Assembly: GCA_018897875.1 (NCBI GenBank)
Contig: JAHIKF010000181.1
Coordinates: 1 to 6,966, forward strand
DNA: 6,966 bases
From: Pseudomonadota bacterium
GTDB lineage: Bacteria; Desulfobacterota; Desulfobaccia; Desulfobaccales; 0-14-0-80-60-11
Reading direction: 5' to 3'
The position numbers were made by a program, and so were the translations under genes. Numbering within the stretch: the stretch's first letter is position 1; each line of letters starts with the position of its first letter. Below, in pieces: positions 5,829 to 6,966 of the stretch. The notes under the pieces were generated by a model, which had not been told where the DNA came from, did not search any database, and saw only the letters and a program-made list of their open reading frames with translations.

Positions 5829-6966
5829 TCACGATGCCGCTACATCCTCCGGCACTTCCTCCATCTCAATGGCGCCAATCTTGGAGAGGAACTGCTTATC
5901 CCGGTGGTGCATCACCTCGATGGCCTTGCGGGGACAGGCGCTGGCGCAGTTGCCGCAGCCGTGGCAGGCCGCCGGGTCGATGGTAATGACCCCCTCCGCC
6001 TGGTCCACCCGGGGCACCCCGTAGGGGCAGGTGCGCATGCAGGTGAGACAGATGATGCATTTCTGCGGGTCGACGTTGGCCACGGCGCCGCCCACGTACA
6101 TATCCTCCTGGGCCAGTATGCCCAGGGCCCGGGCCGCCGCCCCCTGGGCCTGGGCGATGCTCTCGGCGGTATCCTTGGGGCTGTGGGCCAACCCGCAGAG
6201 AAAGATGCCGCTGCTGGCGAAGTCGAGCGGTCGCAGCTTCTGATGCGCTTCCATGAAGAAGCCGTCGGCATCTAAGGGCAGCTTGAAGAGTTGGGCGATC
6301 TCCCGGGAGACCGGATGGGGCCGGATGGCCGCGGACAGGGTCAGGTAGTCCGCCCTTAACTTGATGGGAACCTTGAGGTTTTGGTCAAAGACCGTGATCG
6401 TCAGACCCTCACCGTCGGCGGCCACCTCCGGCGGGCGCTCCGGCTCAAAGCGGATGAACTGCACCCCCAGGTCCCGGGCCTTTTTGTAGTAAATCTCCTT
6501 CAGGCCGTAGGTGCGGATATCCCGGTAGAGGATGAAGACCTGGGCCCGGGGCCGCATCTCCTTGAGTAGCAGGGCGTTTTTCACGGCGTCGCCACAGCAA
6601 ACCCGGCTGCAGTACGGGTGCTCCGGCGAACGCGACCCCACGCACTGGATCATTACGCAGGTGGGTGCGTCCCCCACTTGATCGGGGTTATCCACCAGCA
6701 GGTTTTCCATCCCCACCTGGGTCATCACCCGGGGATGTTCCCCATAGAGATATTCCGTGGGCTGGTATTCCACCGCGCCGGTGGCGATCACCGCGGCGCC
6801 GTAGTGGATCTCCCACTGATTGTCGGGGAACTCCAGCTTGCTGCGGAAACTGCCCACGTGGCCCGAAAAACTGGTCATCCGGGCGTTGGGCCACCAGCTG
6901 ATGTCAGGATGGTCCTCTACCTGGCGGATGAGTTTCTGCATATAGGGCTGGATGGCGTGCCCTTCC
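5829..6966 (-). CDS. hdrA: HdrA-like flavin/iron-sulfur subunit, C-terminal part (5' end off the window)
   Basis: The frame stays open to the right edge, so 378 C-terminal residues are visible and the true start is outside. HdrA carries FAD and [4Fe-4S] clusters and is the flavin-based electron-bifurcating subunit of heterodisulfide-reductase-type complexes in the cytoplasm. Seen here, numbering from the Met at 6941: an ATG motif at 53-55 (VIATGA) closing the nucleotide-binding fold; the HdrA signature IQCVGSR with PYCSRVCC at about 98-116; LYRDIRTYG at 138-146; and a C-terminal FAD motif FLCGLAHSPKDTAESIAQA at 247-265. Two ferredoxin-type clusters follow: C295, C298, C301, C305 and C326, C329, C332, C336. 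The N-terminal Rossmann motif and first Cys cluster would lie beyond 6966. It is followed by mvhD after 90 bp, the usual HdrA-MvhD pairing. The family is clear; whether it is a standard HdrA or a longer tandem form cannot be seen. Confidence 0.93.
   Translation of the reverse strand, partial: EGHAIQPYMQKLIRQVEDHPDISWWPNARMTSFSGHVGSFRSKLEFPDNQWEIHYGAAVIATGAVEYQPTEYLYGEHPRVMTQVGMENLLVDNPDQVGDAPTCVMIQCVGSRSPEHPYCSRVCCGDAVKNALLLKEMRPRAQVFILYRDIRTYGLKEIYYKKARDLGVQFIRFEPERPPEVAADGEGLTITVFDQNLKVPIKLRADYLTLSAAIRPHPVSREIAQLFKLPLDADGFFMEAHQKLRPLDFASSGIFLCGLAHSPKDTAESIAQAQGAAARALGILAQEDMYVGGAVANVDPQKCIICLTCMRTCPYGVPRVDQAEGVITIDPAACHGCGNCASACPRKAIEVMHHRDKQFLSKIGAIEMEEVPEDVAAS

Noticed and set aside
5286..6275. 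329-codon open frame on the plus strand
   Set aside because: Crosses the hdrA tail, the palindromic repeat and mvhD in antisense; its composition is that of a shadow frame.

Overview
The window reads as part of one minus-strand operon from a GC-rich anaerobe, most likely a Desulfobacterota-type (sulfate-reducing or syntrophic) bacterium. This is inferred from gene content: HdrA and QmoA/QmoB-like flavin/iron-sulfur proteins, an MvhD subunit with an apparent selenocysteine, and a MetV/MetF methylenetetrahydrofolate reductase pair. No marker gene is present to fix the taxonomy.

Transcription runs from high to low coordinates. At the right edge lies the C-terminal part of an HdrA-like subunit (from beyond 6966 down to 5829). 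A 90-bp spacer holding a 60-bp double-hairpin repeat (5757-5816) follows. Next is mvhD (5738-5280), which is intact only if the in-frame UGA at 5541-5543 is read as selenocysteine. A good bacterial SECIS-like hairpin (5504-5543) sits directly on that codon. mvhD overlaps metV (5283-4603) by ATGA, and metV overlaps metF (4610-3726) by 8 bases. A spacer of about 230 bp (3499-3725) holds a second hairpin with the same GTAGGGGC core, flanked by imperfect inverted purine/pyrimidine arms. It ends in a tiny leader-like ORF. Then come a 421-residue HdrA/QmoA-like flavoprotein (3498-2233) and, overlapping it by ATGA, a 677-residue QmoB-like fusion (2236-203). The fusion joins a degenerate HdrA module, two [4Fe-4S] clusters and a C-terminal MvhD domain with Cys in place of the Sec.

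The inferred role is electron transfer to or from the MetV/MetF methylene-/methyl-tetrahydrofolate step of the Wood-Ljungdahl methyl branch. HdrA/MvhD and the QmoAB-like pair would be the flavin-based electron carriers, possibly bifurcating or confurcating. The window contains no hdrB, hdrC, qmoC, hydrogenase or formate dehydrogenase gene, so the terminal partners are unseen.

The left 202 bp are AT-rich and carry no complete gene. They contain a candidate minus-strand promoter pointing out of the window, with a 13-bp palindrome between its -35 and -10, suggesting a regulated and unrelated gene just off the left edge.
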